A DNA stretch of 64,000 nt from Maribacter sp044594925 (lineage in GTDB: Bacteria; Bacteroidota; Bacteroidia; Flavobacteriales; Flavobacteriaceae). The position numbers and the translations under genes are program-made. Below the pieces are notes generated by a model. The model did no database searches. It saw only the letters and a list, made by a program, of their open reading frames with translations, and was not told where the DNA came from. Below, in pieces: positions 36,417-45,492 of this stretch. The DNA lies in assembly GCF_044594925.1 (NCBI RefSeq), contig NZ_CP138991.1:2480001-2544000 (forward strand). The letters are read 5' to 3'. The stretch's first letter is position 1; each line of letters opens with the position of its first letter.

Positions 36417-37211
36417 ATGAGTATAGAACTTTTTAACCTTAGCGGAAAAATTGCTTTAGTTACTGGAAGTACGCACGGATTAGGAATGGCTATGGCCAAA
36501 GGACTTGGCAAAGCTGGAGCTACCATTGTAGTTAACGGGAATTCATCACAGCAGAAGATTGATGACGCCATTAAAATTTATGAAAGTGAAGGAATAAAAG
36601 CAGTAGGGTACAAATTCAACGTCACCAAAGAAGATGAAGTAATCGATGCTATTAGCGCCATACAAAGCGAAGTTGGTCTTATTGACATCTTAGTAAACAA
36701 TGCCGGTATTATTAAACGAACACCATTGGAAGATATGGAAGTCGAAGATTTTAAAGCTGTTATCGATGTAGATTTGGTAAGTCCGTTTATCGTTTCTAAA
36801 CATGTTGTAAAAGGTATGATTGCTCGTAAACAGGGAAAAATCATCAACATTTGCTCTATGATGAGCGAGTTGGGCAGAAACACCGTAGGTGCGTATGCCG
36901 CAGCCAAAGGCGGACTAAAAATGCTTACACAAAATATGGCAACGGAATGGGCAAAGCACAACATACAGACCAACGGTATTGGACCCGGTTATTTTGCTAC
37001 CTCTCAAACTGCTCCTATCCGCGTAGACGGACATCCGTTCAATGAATTTATCATTAATAGAACACCAGCGGCAAAATGGGGAGACCCAGACGATTTAGCA
37101 GGAGCCGCAATTTTCTTAGGCTCTAGAGCCAGTGATTTTGTAAACGGCCATGTGGTCTATGTAGATGGCGGCATACTGGCAACCATAGGAAAACCATCCA
37201 ACGAAAAATAA
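36417..37211 (+). CDS. kduD: 2-deoxy-D-gluconate 3-dehydrogenase / diketo-deoxy-uronate reductase
   Basis: A 264-residue SDR enzyme with the cofactor site TGSTHGLGMAMAKG, NNAG at LVNNAGIIKR, and catalytic Tyr-x3-Lys in AYAAAKGGL. KduD reduces the KduI product to 2-keto-3-deoxygluconate with NADH. The next-door kduI (4 bp upstream) makes the assignment secure. The product enters the same KDG pool as that from mannonate and is phosphorylated by KdgK at 46228-47268. Confidence 0.94.
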   Translation: MSIELFNLSGKIALVTGSTHGLGMAMAKGLGKAGATIVVNGNSSQQKIDDAIKIYESEGIKAVGYKFNVTKEDEVIDAISAIQSEVGLIDILVNNAGIIKRTPLEDMEVEDFKAVIDVDLVSPFIVSKHVVKGMIARKQGKIINICSMMSELGRNTVGAYAAAKGGLKMLTQNMATEWAKHNIQTNGIGPGYFATSQTAPIRVDGHPFNEFIINRTPAAKWGDPDDLAGAAIFLGSRASDFVNGHVVYVDGGILATIGKPSNEK

Positions 37212-37216
37212 GTATC

Positions 37217-38395
37217 ATGAAAACGACCAAGCTTTTTTTATCCATTTGTATCACCGCACTACTCTTTTCTTGTGAGGAGGCTAAAGAACCGCTACAGCAA
37301 ATTGTTGTACAGAATACCTTGAACAGCGACCGGTCCTTTGAAACTGTTTCGGTTAAATTATCCGAAATAAAACAAGAGAACAAAACAGGTCGTGTTGTGT
37401 TATTGGATGCTGAAACAAAAGCTGAAATTATTTCTCAGCAAATAGATACTGATGGTGATGGCACTATGGATGAAATTTTATTTCAACCTTCGGTAGCCGC
37501 CAATAGTAAACAAGTATTCGAGGTAAGTTTTTCCGATAACATTGCTTTAGCTGACAGTATTCCGGCGTGTTACTCCAGATTTGTTCCAGAACGTACAGAC
37601 GATTATGCATGGGAAAATAACCGGGTTGCCTTTAGAACTTATGGTCCTGTTGCGCAAAAAATGATTGAGGATGGTATCAAAGGAGGCACCTTATCCAGTG
37701 GTATCGATGCTTGGTTAAAACGAGTGGACTACCCGATTATCAATAAGTGGTATCATAAAGAGTTGAATACGGACGGAAGTTATCATAAGGATGATGGCGA
37801 AGGCTTGGACAATTTTCATGTTGGTATCAGCAGAGGTGTTGGCGGAATCGCTAAAAAGGTAGATACCAGTTATCATATTTCTAAAAATTTCATCTCATGG
37901 AAAACTTTAAGTACAGGTCCTATAAGAACTAGTTTTGTTCTGACCTATGCGGATTGGGATGCTGCAGGAACCGAACTATCAGAGGAGAAAATGATTTCCT
38001 TGGATTATGGTCAGAATTTATCTCGCTTTGAAATTACTCTAAAAGGGACAGATACCATATCCGCTGGATTAACATTACATAAAAAAGAAGGCCAAATCGG
38101 AGTCAATGAAAACCAAGGATGGATAAGTTATTGGGAACCACATTTTGATTCAGAACTAGGCATTGGCATCGTGGTTCCAGAAAATGGTATGGTAGGTCAT
38201 GATCATTATGAAACGAGCAGAAAAGATGAAAGTAACCTTTTTGCTCATATTAAAGCTAAGGAAGGTAAAGCAGTTTACTATGCTGGTTTTAGCTGGAAAA
38301 AAAGCAACCAGTATAATTCCAAAGAGGAATGGGATACGTACTTGGCAACATTCTCAGAAAAGTTAAAAAATCCGTTGCAAGTCACCGTGAAATAA
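37217..38395 (+). CDS. DUF4861-type exported lipoprotein in the uronate operon
   Basis: A 392-residue lipoprotein (signal ending LLFSC, Cys16). It has an all-beta look with NRVAFRTYGPVAQKM, YHKDDGEGLDNFHVGISRGVGGI, SYHISKNFISW and LDYGQNLSRFEITLKG, which I associate with the DUF4861 family. That family recurs in pectin and uronate utilisation loci, with no activity I can assign with confidence. Its fold is reminiscent of beta-sandwich mutarotase-like or lyase-associated proteins. It lies 5 bp after kduD and 7 bp before the TRAP binding protein, so it probably processes or binds the uronate taken up by that transporter. Confidence 0.7.
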   Translation: MKTTKLFLSICITALLFSCEEAKEPLQQIVVQNTLNSDRSFETVSVKLSEIKQENKTGRVVLLDAETKAEIISQQIDTDGDGTMDEILFQPSVAANSKQVFEVSFSDNIALADSIPACYSRFVPERTDDYAWENNRVAFRTYGPVAQKMIEDGIKGGTLSSGIDAWLKRVDYPIINKWYHKELNTDGSYHKDDGEGLDNFHVGISRGVGGIAKKVDTSYHISKNFISWKTLSTGPIRTSFVLTYADWDAAGTELSEEKMISLDYGQNLSRFEITLKGTDTISAGLTLHKKEGQIGVNENQGWISYWEPHFDSELGIGIVVPENGMVGHDHYETSRKDESNLFAHIKAKEGKAVYYAGFSWKKSNQYNSKEEWDTYLATFSEKLKNPLQVTVK

Positions 38396-38402
38396 TATCC
38401 AA

Positions 38403-39380
38403 ATGAAACTAAAAAACAGTTTACTTCTTCTTCTAGTTACCGCATTTGTTATTTCTTGTGCAAAGACCGATGAAACCAAAACTATCAGATTAGGGCATGG
38501 TTTGGACGTGAGCCATAGTGTTCATAAGGCCATGGTTAAAATGGGTGAAGATTTAGCACAGCTCTCCGATGGAAAATTAAAATTAGAGATTTACCCTAGT
38601 CAACAACTGGGTACGGAGCGGCAATGTTTAGAATTGTTACAAATTGGCAGTTTGGACATGACCAAGGTATCAGTTGGTGTTCTAGAGAATTTTGCACCTA
38701 AAATGAAGGTGTTGGGCCTTCCGTTCCTGTTTCGGGATAGAGCACATTCTTTTGCGGTTTTAGACGGTCCCATAGGACAGCAACTCCTTAACGAAGGGGA
38801 ACAATATTGGTTAAAAGGATTAGGGTATTACGATGCTGGCAGTCGTAGTTTTTATACAAAGGATAAACCTGTAACCACCCCAGAAGATTTAACCGGTCAA
38901 AAAATACGGGTTATGGAAAGTGTTACGGCAATGGACATGGTAAGCGGATTAGGCGGTTCTCCTACCCCAATTTCCTGGGGTGAGCTATATACAGCACTTC
39001 AACAAGGCGTAGTAGATGGTGCAGAAAATAATCCCCCTAGTTTTTACCTATCCAGGCATTACGAAGTTGCGAAATATTACACTTTAGATGAACACACCGT
39101 ACTCCCAGATGTACTTTTAGCAGGAACTTATTTATGGGACAAATTGACCCCGCAGGAACAGGGCTGGTTAAAACAAGCCGTAGAAACATCGGTCGTATAC
39201 CAACGTAAGCTTTGGCTAGAAGCTGAAAACGAAGCTTTGAAAGCTGTTCAAGAGGCAGGGGTAAAAATCATTAGACCAGACAAAACACTGTTTTCGGAAA
39301 AAATAAAAAACTCCTTTGACAAGTATAAAGAAGATAAAGAATTTTATCAGCTGATACAAAAAATACAGGCAACCAACTAA
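38403..39380 (+). CDS. dctP: TRAP transporter solute-binding protein DctP, lipid-anchored
   Basis: A 325-residue binding protein with a lipobox (FVISC, Cys19), unlike the free periplasmic DctP of most Gram-negative bacteria. Family features are the LGTERQCLELLQIGSLDMTKVS segment, GQKIRVMES with the Arg that contacts the substrate carboxylate, and ALQQGVVDGAENNPPSFY. It captures an organic acid in the periplasm and delivers it to DctQM. Genes for both membrane subunits follow directly. Operon context with kduI, kduD and uxuA suggests a glucuronate or unsaturated/keto-deoxy uronate as ligand. Confidence 0.93.
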   Translation: MKLKNSLLLLLVTAFVISCAKTDETKTIRLGHGLDVSHSVHKAMVKMGEDLAQLSDGKLKLEIYPSQQLGTERQCLELLQIGSLDMTKVSVGVLENFAPKMKVLGLPFLFRDRAHSFAVLDGPIGQQLLNEGEQYWLKGLGYYDAGSRSFYTKDKPVTTPEDLTGQKIRVMESVTAMDMVSGLGGSPTPISWGELYTALQQGVVDGAENNPPSFYLSRHYEVAKYYTLDEHTVLPDVLLAGTYLWDKLTPQEQGWLKQAVETSVVYQRKLWLEAENEALKAVQEAGVKIIRPDKTLFSEKIKNSFDKYKEDKEFYQLIQKIQATN

Positions 39381-39391
39381 ATAACCAAAGT

Positions 39392-39853
39392 ATGCAATTA
39401 CGAAAAACCATTGATAAAGTACTGGCAAATTTTCTGGTCATCATTATGGCTGTGATGGTGCTTAATGTGCTTTGGCAGGTAGCGAGTCGTTTTATTCTAG
39501 GTTCACCAAGTTCTTTTACAGATGAACTTGCTCGTTATCTAATGATTTGGGTAGGTATCCTAGGTGCTGCCTACATATCAGGCAGAAATATGCACGTGGC
39601 CATTGATGTTTTACCTACCAGATTAAGTCAGCCAACCCAAAAACGCTTAATGTTCATCGTACGTATCTTAATAATTCTGTTCTGTTTATTAGCCATGGTC
39701 ATTGGTGGTTCCCGATTAGTATATATCACCTATGTATTGGGTCAAAATTCACCAGCCCTACAAGTACCCTTGGCAGTGGTGTACGCCGTTATTCCAATCA
39801 GTGGGTTACTAATAATTTATTATAAGATTTCAGACATACTTAAAAAACAATAA
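39392..39853 (+). CDS. dctQ: TRAP transporter small membrane subunit DctQ
   Basis: A 153-residue inner-membrane protein with four hydrophobic helices (about 15-37, 50-65, 85-110 and 125-147). It has the DctQ motif VLWQVASRFILGSPSSFTDELARYLMIWVGILGAA. It partners DctM and docks the binding protein. It lies 11 bp after dctP and 3 bp before dctM. Confidence 0.92.
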   Translation: MQLRKTIDKVLANFLVIIMAVMVLNVLWQVASRFILGSPSSFTDELARYLMIWVGILGAAYISGRNMHVAIDVLPTRLSQPTQKRLMFIVRILIILFCLLAMVIGGSRLVYITYVLGQNSPALQVPLAVVYAVIPISGLLIIYYKISDILKKQ

Positions 39854-39856
39854 ACC

Positions 39857-41152
39857 ATGGAATACGCACCAATACTCGTATTAGTTATCAGTTTTATATG
39901 TCTTTTGGCAATAGGAACCCCTGTTGCGTGGAGCATCGCTATATCTTCCTTATTAACGTTGTTAGTGAGTATACCCGTTTTACCAGCAGCCACTACGGTA
40001 TCTCAACGAATTGGTACGGGACTCGATAGTTTTGCCCTTTTGGCCATACCCTTATTTATACTCTCAGGAGAACTTATGAACAAAGGAGGAATTGCGCATC
40101 GGCTCATTGCCTTTGCAAAAACCCTGGTAGGTGCATTACCAGGAGGTTTAGCTTTAATTAACATCATTTCGGCTATGCTCATGGGTGCCATAGCAGGTTC
40201 TGCCATGGCAGCAGCTTCAGCCATGGGAAGTATTCTAGGTCCAGAAATGGAAAAAGAAGGCTATTCTAGGGAATTCGGTGCTGCTGTGAATATTACTGCT
40301 GCCACAACAGGGTTAATTATTCCACCTAGTAATGTATTAATTGTTTATTCCCTAGCTAGTGGTGGGGCATCTATCGCGGCATTATTTTTAGCAGGCTATA
40401 TTCCAGGTATTTTAACCGGATTATTTTTAATGATAGTAGCCTCATTTTGGGCGAAGAAAAAAGGCTACAAAGTTGGAAAACGAAGTACCTTAAAAGCGGT
40501 TTTTAAAACTTTTGTAGATGCCCTACCGAGTCTGTTTATGTTGGTCGTTGTTATTGGCGGTATCGTTACGGGAATTTTTACTGCTACTGAGGCCTCTGCA
40601 ATTGCAGTCCTCTACAGTTTTGTTCTCGGTATGATTTATCGGGAAATAACCCTTCCTAAAATGCCACAAATACTATTAGACTCCGCAGGAACAACTGCCA
40701 TTGTAATGCTCCTAATTGGTGCCTCTATGAGCATGTCTTGGGCATTAAGTTATGAAAATATACCACAGGAGATTAGCACCGGTCTTTTGGCCTTAAGTGA
40801 CAATCCTATTGTAATTCTCTTAATCATAAATTTATTGTTGCTTTTTGTAGGGATATTTATGGATATGACTCCTGCAGTGCTCATTTTTACACCTATTTTC
40901 TTACCCGTGGTAACGGCTTTGGGACTAGACCCAGTTCATTTTGGTATCATCATGGTGCTGAATCTTTGTATAGGACTCTGTACACCTCCGGTTGGCTCGG
41001 TACTCTTTGTAGGTGTCGGGATTGCCAAAACCAGTATTGAGAAAGTAGTAAAACCCTTGCTCCCGCTTTTTATAGCTATGATATTCGCTTTATTCTTGGT
41101 AACCTATTTCCCGGAGTTGAGTCTATGGTTACCTAGACAGTTTGGATTATAA
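39857..41152 (+). CDS. dctM: TRAP transporter large membrane subunit DctM
   Basis: A 431-residue inner-membrane protein of about 12 hydrophobic segments, the normal DctM length. Typical motifs are PLFILSGELMNKGGIAHRL, GAIAGSAMAAASAMGSI, TGLIIPPSNVLIVYS and GIFMDMTPAVLIFTPIFLPV. It is the sodium-driven channel subunit that moves the uronate-type substrate into the cytoplasm. It closes the region-4 operon on the + strand; a 142-bp gap separates it from the GMC oxidoreductase gene, with no obvious terminator. Confidence 0.94.
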   Translation: MEYAPILVLVISFICLLAIGTPVAWSIAISSLLTLLVSIPVLPAATTVSQRIGTGLDSFALLAIPLFILSGELMNKGGIAHRLIAFAKTLVGALPGGLALINIISAMLMGAIAGSAMAAASAMGSILGPEMEKEGYSREFGAAVNITAATTGLIIPPSNVLIVYSLASGGASIAALFLAGYIPGILTGLFLMIVASFWAKKKGYKVGKRSTLKAVFKTFVDALPSLFMLVVVIGGIVTGIFTATEASAIAVLYSFVLGMIYREITLPKMPQILLDSAGTTAIVMLLIGASMSMSWALSYENIPQEISTGLLALSDNPIVILLIINLLLLFVGIFMDMTPAVLIFTPIFLPVVTALGLDPVHFGIIMVLNLCIGLCTPPVGSVLFVGVGIAKTSIEKVVKPLLPLFIAMIFALFLVTYFPELSLWLPRQFGL

Positions 41153-41294
41153 GCAGCCTATTGTGTAAGATAACATAATAATAAGTCTTGAATAACCGAT
41201 AAATTGATTTTACTACAGATCGAAATACCTAACACTACAGGACACCCTCATTCCTGCTAATTCGTACTTTTAAGTATAACTCAAATACAAAAAA

Positions 41295-42995
41295 ATGCCT
41301 TTGAAAGCCACAGAAACCGAATATGACGCAATTGTAGTAGGAACAGGAATCAGCGGAGGTTGGGCCGCAAAAGAGCTTTGTGAAAAAGGTTTAAAAACCC
41401 TTGTATTGGAACGCGGTAGAATGGTGAACCATCTAATCGATTATCCAACCATGCACCAAGACCCTTGGGATATACCAAATGGGGGCAAACTTACTCCAGA
41501 ACAAAAGAAACACTATACCAAGCAGTTACGATGGCGACTGGACAATACGACAAAACATTTTTTTAATAAAGATTCTGATCACGACTATGATGAAACCAAA
41601 CGCTTTGATTGGATTAGAGGTACCCAAGTCGGCGGGCGCTCTTTAATCTGGGGAAAGCAAACCTATCGTTGGTCCGATCTTGATTTTGAGGCTAATGCAA
41701 AAGACGGCATCGGTGTAGATTGGCCCATTCGTTACAAAGACATTGAACCATGGTATTCGTATGTAGAAAAACATGTTGGTATTAGTGGTGAAGCTTTAGG
41801 TTTGCCACAACTACCGGATAGTGTTTTTCTAAAACCAATGGAGTTGAATTGTGTAGAAGAGCATTTGAGAAAGGGAATGGCCAAATATTACACAGACCGC
41901 GTTTTAACCATTGGTAGGGTAGCACATATTACCGAAGGTACCAAACCCGGTTCGGGAAGAGGAACTTGTCAATATAGAAATAGATGTAAGAGAGGTTGCC
42001 CTTACGGAGCATATTTCAGTTCAAATTCTTCTACGATTCCTATGGCGGAAGCTACCGGAAATATGACCTTACGAGCAGACTCCATTGTTTCAGAGGTACT
42101 TTACGATAAGGAAAAGAAAAAGGCTATTGGAGTAAAAGTAGTTGATGCCAATACTAAAGAAATACTTGAATTCAAGGCCAAGGTAATCTTCTTATGCGCC
42201 TCTTCTATGGCATCTACCGCGATTTTAATGCAATCCAAATCCGATGCTTTTCCAAATGGAATGGGCAACGCAAGTGGCGAGCTAGGCCATAATATAATGG
42301 ATCACCAATTAGGAGCTGGAGCCTCTGGAAAGATAGACGGTTACGAGGATAAATATTACAAAGGAAAACGCCCTAACGGCTTTTACATTCCACGTTTTAG
42401 AAATTTAAATTCATCCTCCGAAAAGGTAGATTTTATACGTGGATACGGATACCAAGGGGGAGCGGGCCGAAATGATTACAGTACCGTGATTCCAGAATAT
42501 AGCTATGGCAAAAAATATAAGGAAGCCATGTTAGAGCCTGGTGGTTGGCGTATTAATATGGGTGGTTTTGGAGAGGTACTGCCCTATCATGAAAACCACA
42601 TGTCCTTAAACTATGACAAGCTGGACAAATACGGCCTGCCTACCATTACATTTGACGCTGAATTCAAGGAGAACGAAAAAAGAATGAAGAAAGATTGGAT
42701 TATTCAAGCTCAAGAAATGTTGGAGAACGCTGGCTTTAAAGATGTTAGAGCCACCAAACGAGATTCCTATATGGGTGGTGGTATCCATGAAATGGGCACA
42801 GCACGGATGGGACATGACCCAAAAACATCTGTTTTGAACAAACACAACCAGCTACATGAAGTACCTAATGTGTATGTAACAGATGGCGCATGTATGACAT
42901 CTTCCGGAAATCAAAACCCGTCACTAACCTATATGGCATTGACCGCAAGAGCTGCCGACCATGCGGTGAGCGAGTTAAAGAAGCGTAATATCTAG
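41295..42995 (+). CDS. GMC family FAD-dependent oxidoreductase
   Basis: A 566-residue protein without an evident signal peptide. The FAD site VVGTGISGGWAAKEL occupies residues 14-28. GMC features are RGTQVGGRSLIWGKQT, HEMGTARMG and the C-terminal GNQNPSLTYMALTARAADHA. A cysteine-rich segment (CQYRNRCKRGCPYGAYF, 223-239) is typical of a bacterial GMC branch with sugar or sugar-acid substrates, and could bind a metal or partner. Substrate is unknown. It sits alone between the TRAP operon and the convergent Gfo/Idh gene. An oxidation of a uronate-derived sugar or polyol is the contextual guess. Confidence 0.85.
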   Translation: MPLKATETEYDAIVVGTGISGGWAAKELCEKGLKTLVLERGRMVNHLIDYPTMHQDPWDIPNGGKLTPEQKKHYTKQLRWRLDNTTKHFFNKDSDHDYDETKRFDWIRGTQVGGRSLIWGKQTYRWSDLDFEANAKDGIGVDWPIRYKDIEPWYSYVEKHVGISGEALGLPQLPDSVFLKPMELNCVEEHLRKGMAKYYTDRVLTIGRVAHITEGTKPGSGRGTCQYRNRCKRGCPYGAYFSSNSSTIPMAEATGNMTLRADSIVSEVLYDKEKKKAIGVKVVDANTKEILEFKAKVIFLCASSMASTAILMQSKSDAFPNGMGNASGELGHNIMDHQLGAGASGKIDGYEDKYYKGKRPNGFYIPRFRNLNSSSEKVDFIRGYGYQGGAGRNDYSTVIPEYSYGKKYKEAMLEPGGWRINMGGFGEVLPYHENHMSLNYDKLDKYGLPTITFDAEFKENEKRMKKDWIIQAQEMLENAGFKDVRATKRDSYMGGGIHEMGTARMGHDPKTSVLNKHNQLHEVPNVYVTDGACMTSSGNQNPSLTYMALTARAADHAVSELKKRNI

Positions 42996-43065
42996 ACGGT
43001 TGGTTCGTATGTAATTATAATTTCCGAATACTATTCCAATGTAAAAAATTGAAAACCAAGCAATA

Positions 43066-44046
43066 TTAAAACTGTCTGCCGCACAGTTGTTCCATAGTTT
43101 GCATCACTAGAAGACCATCTTCGGCAGGACAAGGATTTTTTCCTTTTTCCAAAAAGTAATCCACTGCAGCAGCAATCATAGGTTGCTGCACATGCTTGGG
43201 GTTTTTAAATGGGAACACCTGTATGCCATCCTTGTTTTTCAATATCACCTCTTCCCCATAAAACGAAAATTGAACACTACCGTTCGCTCCGTAAATGACA
43301 CATTCATCTTTCTGATTATGTTCAGAAGCTATAAAATTCCATATTCCTCTAAACTGTACTCCATTTTCGAAACTGATAATTCCATTTACGATATCATCCA
43401 CTAATACTATTTCATTATCAGCACTTGAAAATCCGAATGCGGCTTTAATAGCGCCAAAATAGTAAAACATTAAATCGATTTGATGCGGTGCAATATCATA
43501 AAAATAGCCCCCTCCAGAAACTTCGGGGTTTAAACGCCAATTATCTTCAGTATCGGCTATTATATTAGATTCTTTGGGTTGTAAGATTTGAATATCAGCA
43601 CTTAACACTTTACCAATAGCACCTTCGGTTAAAAGTTCTTTCACCTTCACGAACGCCGGTAGTTTTCTTCTATAATGAGCAACAGTGAGCTTACTTGATG
43701 TATTCTTTAAAGTCTCAACAATAATCTTAGCTTCTACAAAATTTAATGTCATTGGTTTTTCAAGATATACATCTTTACCTGCATCCAACGCCATCAAGGT
43801 ATACTCTAAATGGGTTGAAGGTGGCGTAGCTATATATATAGCATTGATATCATTACGTTGTAATAGCTCGTCAGCATTATTAAAATGATAGGGAACATTA
43901 TGCCGTTTTGCAAAATCTTCGGCTTTTGATTTATCGCGGCGCATGACAGCGATCAATTCTGACTGCTTTACTTTTTGAAAAGCAGGACCGCTTTTTACCT
44001 CAGCAACATCGCCACATCCGATGATACCCCATTTTACAGTGTTCAT
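43066..44046 (-). CDS. Gfo/Idh/MocA family oxidoreductase (cytoplasmic)
   Basis: About 326 residues from the ATG at 44046, which starts just before the Rossmann fold (VKWGIIGCGDVAEVKSG); an upstream ATG at 44082 would add 12 residues. The family EKP motif reads YLEKPMTLNF, and the C-terminal domain has VSGGGYFYDIAPHQIDLMFYYFGA. It is an NAD(P)-dependent sugar dehydrogenase without an export signal, unlike 3141-4451. It is downstream of uxaC, almost touching it, in a minus-strand unit with uxaC and kdgA. It may interconvert a hexuronate or a deoxy sugar, but the substrate cannot be read. Confidence 0.84.
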   Translation of the reverse strand: MNTVKWGIIGCGDVAEVKSGPAFQKVKQSELIAVMRRDKSKAEDFAKRHNVPYHFNNADELLQRNDINAIYIATPPSTHLEYTLMALDAGKDVYLEKPMTLNFVEAKIIVETLKNTSSKLTVAHYRRKLPAFVKVKELLTEGAIGKVLSADIQILQPKESNIIADTEDNWRLNPEVSGGGYFYDIAPHQIDLMFYYFGAIKAAFGFSSADNEIVLVDDIVNGIISFENGVQFRGIWNFIASEHNQKDECVIYGANGSVQFSFYGEEVILKNKDGIQVFPFKNPKHVQQPMIAAAVDYFLEKGKNPCPAEDGLLVMQTMEQLCGRQF

Positions 44047-44082
44047 TGTCTTAAAGTTTTGTGTTCGACTATAATATATCAA

Positions 44083-45483
44083 TCAGAGTCCGAAATAGTC
44101 TTTCGCATTATGATAACAAATATCACCAACTATTTTACCAAGCCACTTTTCGTCCGCGGGTAACTCTCCGTTGGCCACATCCTTCCCAATTAGATTGCAA
44201 AGAATTCTTCTAAAATATTCGTGTCGTGTAAATGAAAGAAAACTTCTAGAGTCTGTAAGCATACCAACAAAACAACTAAGCAACCCCATATTAGAAAGGG
44301 TATTTATTTGCTTTTCCATACCATCTTTCTGATCTAAGAACCACCAAGCGGAACCAAACTGCACTTTACCCTTAATACTACCGTCGTTAAAATTACCGGC
44401 CATGGTAGCAAAAACTTCATTATCTGATGGATTAAGGTTATAAAGTATTGTTTTGGTTAGTTCGTTTGTACTATCTAATTCATTGAGAAAGCCACTCATG
44501 GTTTTAGCTTGGTGCAAATCTCCCATAGAATCAAAACCAGTATCAGGACCCAAACTCGCCAAAAGTCTTTTGTTATTATTTCTAATTGGTCCAAGATGAA
44601 ACTGTTGTGTCCATCCTCGTCTATGATATTCCCTACTTAAAAACAACAATATCTTAGCTTTAAAAAAATAAACTTCTTCGGCGCTAAGGTTATTCTTGTC
44701 CATAACCTTTTTAAAAAGCGTATCACTATTAAAATCATCCTTTTCAACATAGTACATTTGCTCCAGACCGTGATCTGCTAACCTCCCTCCTATTTCATGA
44801 AAATAATCTATTCTTTGTACTAAGGCGGCTAATAAGTCATCATAATTCTTAATATCACTTCCTACTACCGTTCCCAACTTTGCTATATAAACAACATATG
44901 AAGGAGTATCCTCAACGGCAAAGGCCTTATCCGGCCGAAACGTTGGAAAAACTTTAGGTGAGATTTCTTTTTTACTAATACTTTTATGATGTTCCAAAGT
45001 ATTCGTGGGGTCATCTGTAGTACATAGGTATTCTACTTTTTTCTCTTGCAATAAGCCAACGGTATGATGAGATGTTTGTTGCAGCATAAACGCCGTACGA
45101 TCATATATTTCTTCTGCATTTTTAGGAGACAGCAACGAATCGATATCAAAATACCGCTGTAATTCTAAATGTGTCCAGTGATACAAAGGGTTACGTACTG
45201 TGTATGGTACCGTTTCCGCCCATTTTAGAAATTTATCCTTGTCGGATGCATCTCCTGTAATATACTTTTCATTGATGCCTAAAGCACGCATTGCACGCCA
45301 TTTGTAATGATCTCCCGCCAACCAAACCTGCGTTATATTCTCAAATACCCTATTTTCTGAAATCTCATTTGGGGGCAGGTGGTTATGGTAATCAATGATT
45401 GGTACATCGGCTGCATAACCGTGGTACAGTTTTTTTGAAAATTCGTTCTGCAATAAAAAATCATCAGTAATAAATGTCTTCAT
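44083..45483 (-). CDS. uxaC: glucuronate (uronate) isomerase
   Basis: A 466-residue cytoplasmic enzyme, family length. It isomerises D-glucuronate to D-fructuronate (and D-galacturonate to tagaturonate). The amidohydrolase-like metal site DYHNHLPPNEI is at about 32-42. Further family blocks are WLAGDHYKWRAMRALGI, EYLCTTDDPTNTLEHH, the LGPIRNNN motif and MLTDSRSFLSFTRHEYFRRILCN. With UxuB and UxuA it completes the glucuronate-to-KDG branch. There is no tagaturonate reductase or altronate dehydratase nearby, so glucuronate rather than galacturonate is the likely substrate. It is 9 bp after kdgA. Confidence 0.95.
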   Translation of the reverse strand: MKTFITDDFLLQNEFSKKLYHGYAADVPIIDYHNHLPPNEISENRVFENITQVWLAGDHYKWRAMRALGINEKYITGDASDKDKFLKWAETVPYTVRNPLYHWTHLELQRYFDIDSLLSPKNAEEIYDRTAFMLQQTSHHTVGLLQEKKVEYLCTTDDPTNTLEHHKSISKKEISPKVFPTFRPDKAFAVEDTPSYVVYIAKLGTVVGSDIKNYDDLLAALVQRIDYFHEIGGRLADHGLEQMYYVEKDDFNSDTLFKKVMDKNNLSAEEVYFFKAKILLFLSREYHRRGWTQQFHLGPIRNNNKRLLASLGPDTGFDSMGDLHQAKTMSGFLNELDSTNELTKTILYNLNPSDNEVFATMAGNFNDGSIKGKVQFGSAWWFLDQKDGMEKQINTLSNMGLLSCFVGMLTDSRSFLSFTRHEYFRRILCNLIGKDVANGELPADEKWLGKIVGDICYHNAKDYFGL

Positions 45484-45492
45484 ACTAAAGTC

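Noticed and set aside
31787..41243. TACAGGA strings before the uronate operon (31789-31795) and the GMC gene (41236-41242) as further GntR operators
   Set aside because: Only seven bases are shared, the string also occurs inside genes, and neither copy has the CCTGT-N9-ACAGG symmetry.
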